Below the pieces are notes generated by a model. That model was not told the DNA's origin, searched no databases, and saw only the letters and a program-made list of their open reading frames with translations. A DNA stretch of 64,000 bases from Manis javanica (Eukaryota; Chordata; Mammalia; Pholidota; Manidae): positions 36,670,501 through 36,734,500 of the forward strand of contig NC_133157.1 in the NCBI RefSeq assembly GCF_040802235.1, in the 5' to 3' direction. Numbering within the stretch: position 1 is the stretch's first letter; each line of letters opens with the position of its first letter. Positions 59,072-64,000 of the stretch are shown here, in pieces. A program made the translations under genes and the position numbers.

Positions 59072-59375
59072 CAGCAGACCCTTGTACAACAGCAGTTGGG
59101 GCAACAACCCACAGCACAGTAGAAAATCTGAGTGTAACTTCTGACTCCAAAAACTTATCTACTTATAAGCCTACTGTTGACTGGAAGCCTTACTGGTAAC
59201 AGTCAATTAACATATATTGCATAAATACTATATACTGTATTCTTACAATAAAGCTAGATTTTTTTTAAGTTTTTTCAGATTGGCACAAATACCCCCAACA
59301 TTTTTCAATATATTTACTGAAAAATATCCACAAGCGGATCCATGCAGTTCAAACCCATGTTGTTCAAGTGTCAAC
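59072..59375 (+). mobile_element. MER2 DNA transposon copy (Tc1/mariner type)
   Basis: Nearly full-length MER2. It starts CAGCAGACCCTTGTACAACA, passes AAGCCTACTGTTGACTGGAA and ATACTGTATTCTTACAATAA, and ends GTTGTTCAAGTGTCAAC. TA dinucleotides lie at both ends, as expected for a mariner-type target duplication. Confidence 0.88.
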
Positions 59376-60631
59376 TATCCTAAATTAGGGCTCAAATGAC
59401 CTGAGGGCTCAGATAGAAAAAATGATGCTGGTACCCAAGTGCCAAAAGGTAGTTAAGCAGATTAGTATGAAAGGGGTTGCCTGCCCCAAAGTACTTGAGT
59501 GAATGAGAAACAGGCCTATTTTAGAAATGTTCATAACAGTTTATGCTGAGACAAGGCAAATAATGCAGTCTATACTTACATAGAAGTAAAGGCAAACATC
59601 TTAAATTCCCATGGGTAATGGCAATAGATTATCCATTCAGGCAGCATGGGAATGCAGTTTGAAAAATCTTGTTTAAGGCTTTCTTTCCATTTAAAGAAAG
59701 GGGAGGCTTATTTTCTCAAAGGGGGAGTGGATATAGTACATTGAGAAAATAATGCATTTCTTTCAAAAACATGCCAACCTCTTAAACAACTATGTATGGT
59801 GGAAGAGATGAGAAATAGAGTAGCCAAACTTTTCACAAAAACAATAAACACAGGGTTAATAACCAAAATATCCTTAAGTAAGAAAAGCATGATCCTAAAA
59901 TCTTATGCCTAAACTGTTATTTGAAGTATTAAAACACATATACAGGCCCAATATACAAGCATATAACATTTAAGAACTGAGGGAATATAACATGGCTCCT
60001 AGAAGATATTCCTAGAAAAGTTAATGGACAAATTTCAGCGAATTAATAGATAAAGCAAGTAAAAGAATGGGCAGCAAACAGTAAATTCATTTAATGAAAT
60101 AAAATGAATTTTAAAAAGTGGAACAAAACATTTTAAAAACTGGGGAAAAAGAACGGTACAGATTATAAACCTTATGACCCTGACAACAAATAATAGGTTT
60201 TAAAAGTTAGAAGGAAAGGTGGGGAGAGAAAAATAGGAGGCATAGTTAAATGTGCTGAATTCCTTTTGTATCTAAATTCCAATGTACAATTTGATTCTGA
60301 AAAATCAAGTAATTGGTATAAATAAGGTTAAAGGTACAATCAGCTAGTCATATGATGTAAGGAATCTGAAGAATGAAGAAGTAGAAATACACTAATTTTG
60401 CTAATGATCACGAGAGATCCTGTATAAAGCAGTGGTCTTAAAATTAATCTACACATGTTCCTTGGAGTAAAGGAAGTATCATATCAATTCTCTTTTCCAG
60501 CCACCCTTTTCACAATTGCCCTTTAGAGAAGTAATGTCTACCTTCCACACATTGCAAATATTCCTATAGTGCATTCACTGCCCAGTGGGGGTGAAACATC
60601 AGGGGTACAAAACAAAGAAAAACTTAAAAGG

Positions 60632-60642
60632 AGAGCCGACTG
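60632..60642. repeat. Left target-site duplication of L1 E
   Basis: AGAGCCGACTG, one mismatch from AGAGCCAACTG at 62775-62785. Confidence 0.8.
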
Positions 60643-62422
60643 ACAATTCAAATAAATAAAAGGCATCCAGATTGGTAAAGAAGAAGTTAAACTGTCACTG
60701 TTTGCAGATGACATATGATATTTTACATAAAAAGATCCAAAGAATCCACTCCAAAACTACTAGATCTAATATCTGAATTCAGCAAAGTTGCAAGATACAA
60801 AATTAATACACAGAAATCTGTTGCATTCCTATATACTAACAATGAACTAGCAGAAAGGGAAATCAAAAAAATAATTCCATTCACAAATGCATCAAAAAGA
60901 ATAAAATACCTAGAAATAAACCTAACCAAGGTAAGATCTATGCCCTGAAAACTACAAGACACTTGAGAGAAATTAAACATACCAATAAGTGGAAACACAT
61001 CCCGTGCTCATGGATAGGAAGAATTAATATTGTCAAAATGGCCAACCTGCCTAAAGCAATCTACAGATTCAATGCAATCCCTATCAAAATACCAATAGCA
61101 TTCTCCAACAATATAGAGCAAATAGTACTAAAATTCATATAGAACCACAAAAGACCCCGAATAGCCAAAGCAATCCTGAGAAGGTAAAATAAAGCAGGGG
61201 GAATTACGCTCCCTGACTTCAAGTTCTACTACAAAGCCACAGTAATCAAGACAGTTTGTTACTGGCACAAGAACAGACCCATAAGCCAACAGAACAAACT
61301 AGAGAACCCTGATATACACCCAAGCATATATGGTCAATTAATATATGATAAAGGAGTCGTGGACATACAATGGGGAAATAACAGCCTCTTCAACAACTGG
61401 TATTGACAAAATTGGACAGCTATATGCAAGAGAATGAAATGGGATTACTGCCTAACCCCAGCACAAAAGTAAACTCGAAATGGATCAAAGACCTGTATGT
61501 AAGTCATGAAACCATAAAACTCTGAGAAGAAAACATAGTCAAAAATCTCCTGAATATAAACATGAGCAACTTTTTCCTGAAAGCATCTCTTCAGGCAAGG
61601 AAAACAAAAGCAAAAAAATGAACACATGGGACTACATCAAGCTAAAAGCTTCTGTACAGCAAAGGACACCATCAGCAGAAGAAAAAGGCATCCTACAGAA
61701 TGGGAGAATATATTTGTAAACGACGTATCTAATAAAGGGTTAACATCCAAATAGAAAGAACTCACACACCTCAACACCCAAAAAGCAAATAACCTGATTA
61801 AAAAATGGGTGGAGGATCTGAACAGACACTTCTCCAAAGAAGAGATTCAGTTGGCCAACAGGCACATGAAGAGATGCTCTACAATGCTAATTATCAGGGG
61901 AATGCAAATTAAAACCACAATGCGATATCACCTCACACCAGTTAGGATGACCAGCATCGAAAAGACTAGAACAGCAAATGCTGGCAAGGATGCGGAGAAA
62001 GGGGAACCCTCCTACACTGCTGGTGGGAATGTAAAATAGTTTAACCATTGTGGAAAGCAGTATGGAGGTTCCTCAAAAAACTAAAAACAGAAATACCATT
62101 TTGACTCAGGAATTCCACTTCTAGGAATTTACCCAAAGAATACAAGTTCTCAGATTAAAAAAGACATATGCACCCCTATGTTTATTGCAGCACTATTTAC
62201 AATAGTCAAGAAATGGAAGCAACCTAAGTGTCCGTCAGTAAATGAATTGATAAACAAGATGTGGTACATATACACAATGGAATACTATTCAAGCCATAAG
62301 AAAGAAACAAAATCCTACCATTTCCAAAAAGATGGATGGAACTGGAGGGTATTATGCTCAGTGAAATAAACCAGGCAGAGAAAGACAAGTACCAAATTAT
62401 TTCCCTAATTTGTGGAGTATAA
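60643..62422 (+). pseudogene. L1 E ORF2 remnant (C-terminal 45%)
   Basis: The frame starts near KRHPDW-type sequence and reads KLSLFADD, then shifts by a small deletion. It includes [20 protein letters not shown], an ORF2 block with multiple breaks, and TAGGNVK in place of the usual TVGGNVK at the Cys/Trp region. The stop is TAA at 62420-62422 after LICGV. It lacks the endonuclease and is not functional. Confidence 0.85.
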
Positions 62423-62774
62423 CAACAAAGCATAACTGAAGGAACAAAACAGCAGCAGACTCACAAACTGCAAGACGACTAATGGTTACCAAAGGGGAGA
62501 GGTGGGGAAGGGCAGGTGGTGATGGAGAGAGATTGCAGGGTATTATGATTAGTACACATGGTGTGGGGGGATCATGGGGAAGACTGTAACACAGAGAAGA
62601 CAAGTAGAGACTCTGTGGCATCTTACTACACTGATGGACAGTGACTGCAATGCGGTATGGGAGTGGGGGGGAATTGATAATATGGGTGAATGTAGTAACC
62701 ATATTGTTTTTCATGTGAAACCTTCATAAGAGTGTGTATCAGTAATAGTTTGATAAAAAGAATTGTATAAAAAA
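60643..62774 (+). mobile_element. L1 element E, 5'-truncated
   Basis: About 2.1 kb of L1 on the + strand, antisense to UBE2R2. It begins within the reverse-transcriptase part of ORF2 (AAAGGCATCCAGATTGG), continues through the ORF2 end and 3' UTR, and ends in an A-rich tail. An 11 bp duplication with one mismatch flanks it. The 3' UTR keeps a G-rich tract (GGGGAGAGGTGGGGAAGGGC). Confidence 0.93.
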
Positions 62775-62785
62775 AGAGCCAACTG
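62775..62785. repeat. Right target-site duplication of L1 E
   Basis: AGAGCCAACTG directly follows the A-rich tail of L1 E and matches the left copy at 10 of 11 positions. Confidence 0.8.
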
Positions 62786-63098
62786 TTTTTTTGTCATTAA
62801 TTTATGAAGATAAAAGGGCACACTGCTATTTTAAAAAGGAGTATTTTGGTATATGGTAAGATATAATAAATCAGATATACATAGACTGTGGCTGCTAGAA
62901 TTACACTTTCATTAAAATTAACTAATTTCATCTCTGATTATGTTTAAGAAATTCATCACCCCTTAGGACACCCCTTAGGACAGTGCCATTAAAGCAAAGC
63001 AAAAAGTATAGGGACTGTGTAGTGATTCCTTGTCTCACAGACAATAAACTTATGGCAAGGCTTATGCCAGATCTACCTATCTATCTCTCTTTAATCAA

Positions 63099-63151
<53 letters not shown>

Positions 63152-64000
63152 GTCTATCCATCTATCTATCTACCTACTTATGTATCATCTACCTAAGAAT
63201 AGGCATTCAGAGGCAGGCTATTGTCAAAGTAAGGTATATATCAACATTTATTTGAATTTAAAAAGGGACTTTTTTTCTAAAAAATGTACTGATAAGATAC
63301 ATTGAAATCCAAAATATGTCTATTTTCTCTACCCTTTCTAAGTGTATTACATTGAACAAGGTAACCTAAAGGAATGACTAACCAGCATCATCAAGTTATT
63401 TGATATGTCTTGAACGGACTCTTTGGTATAAACTTCAGAGAAAGTGGTAATAACTTGGTAAAAACCTGTAAGAAATCCTTGTGCAAATCAGGAAGCCTCT
63501 AATTCTTTGCTTTTGACAAAAGTAGATATCCTAATGGAATTACTGTCTTCAGATCATTAAAAATGACTAACAAAATGATTGGGGAAAAAAATGGCAGAGA
63601 ATAGAGCAATGTCCTGTGTAGAAGAATTTGAAATAATTTATAGAGATATCCTGGCCTCACAGAGGGATAATTCCCCACTCCTTAAATAGGAGCTGCACCT
63701 ATGACTTCCTTCCTTCAAGTACAGAATGGAAAGAGGGAAAGAGTAACTTCACAACAGAGAAACCCTAAAAATAGTCTCATCCAGGTGATGAATGTTAACA
63801 TCAACAGTGGTTAAGTCACGAGGACACTATGGACCCTTGATATGACATGGTAAAAATGTATTACCTCTGTGGTCTACCTCCCCAATACTCATAATCCCAG
63901 TCTAACAATTAGAAAAATATCAGAAAAAAACAATAGAGGGATGTTCTACATATATCTGATCAGTGCTCCTCAAAATTATCAAGTAAAGTCTAAGAGACCA
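62786..64000 (-). other. UBE2R2: UBE2R2 intron to the right edge
   Basis: AT-rich intronic sequence with a TATC microsatellite and nothing else recognised. No exon was seen. Confidence 0.65.
63099..63180. repeat. (TATC)n microsatellite
   Basis: About 18-20 TATC tetranucleotide units, pure from 63099 to about 63150 and interrupted (TGTC, CATC, TACC) after that. A shorter related cluster precedes it near 63074. Confidence 0.95.

Larger units (their letters stand above)
53514..60642 (-). other. UBE2R2: UBE2R2 intron, right of the penultimate exon
   Basis: The intron continues beyond the right edge, interrupted by L1 E. No further UBE2R2 exon was seen: minus-strand frames contain no sequence like the CDC34 catalytic segment. 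Recognised repeats are listed separately; the rest is AT-rich and unrecognised. Confidence 0.75.

Noticed and set aside
53514..64000. Search for the upstream UBE2R2 exon with the catalytic cysteine
   Set aside because: No minus-strand frame shows the CDC34 catalytic segment or the expected acidic loop; the exon presumably lies right of the window.

Overview
The window is nuclear DNA from a placental mammal. It contains a spliced gene with canonical GT-AG introns, many L1 retrotransposons, and old mammalian repeats (L2, MIR, MER2, hAT). I see no Alu, B1/B2, CAN or bovine-type SINE anywhere, so primates, rodents, most carnivores and ruminants look unlikely. A pangolin or xenarthran would fit the SINE-poor, L1-rich picture, but the species is not established.

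Two protein genes converge tail to tail. On the + strand, 12539-44871, lies the 3' three-quarters of UBAP2 (ubiquitin-associated protein 2). It has 19 exons totalling 2604 nt, which is exactly 868 codons including the stop, with reading phase kept at every junction. The N-terminal exons, including the UBA domain, lie left of the window. On the - strand are the last two coding exons of UBE2R2 (CDC34B, an SCF-type ubiquitin-conjugating E2) at 53379-53513 and 50246-50465, followed by a long 3' UTR. Its earlier exons, with the catalytic cysteine, lie right of the window. The two 3' ends are about 1.5 kb apart. The same tail-to-tail pairing is known from human chromosome 9p13.

Layout: 1-11572 is UBAP2 intron filled by a full-length L1 (A) interrupted by a second near-full-length L1 (B). 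At 11741-12522 a 5'-truncated L1 (C) ends about 16 bp before a UBAP2 exon. 12796-12901 is a reversed U6 snRNA pseudogene. 16667-22877 is a full-length L1 (D) with a clear target-site duplication. 24-34 kb holds scattered UBAP2 exons among older repeats. 34.5-45.7 kb is GC-richer, with closely packed 3' exons and the UBAP2 3' UTR. 45.75-47.25 kb is the intergenic gap, which carries a compound TG/unique-core tandem repeat. 47.25-50.25 kb is the UBE2R2 3' UTR. 50.5-64 kb is UBE2R2 intron with L2, MIR, MER2 and a 5'-truncated L1 (E) with target-site duplication.

I found no operon, phage, CRISPR or other novel multi-gene system. The most notable items are the L1 that abuts and probably supplies part of a UBAP2 3' splice site, a very short (38 bp) L1-like insertion with a perfect 16 bp duplication, and the TG-linked tandem repeat between the two genes. 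All family calls come from recognition of sequence and not from a database search.
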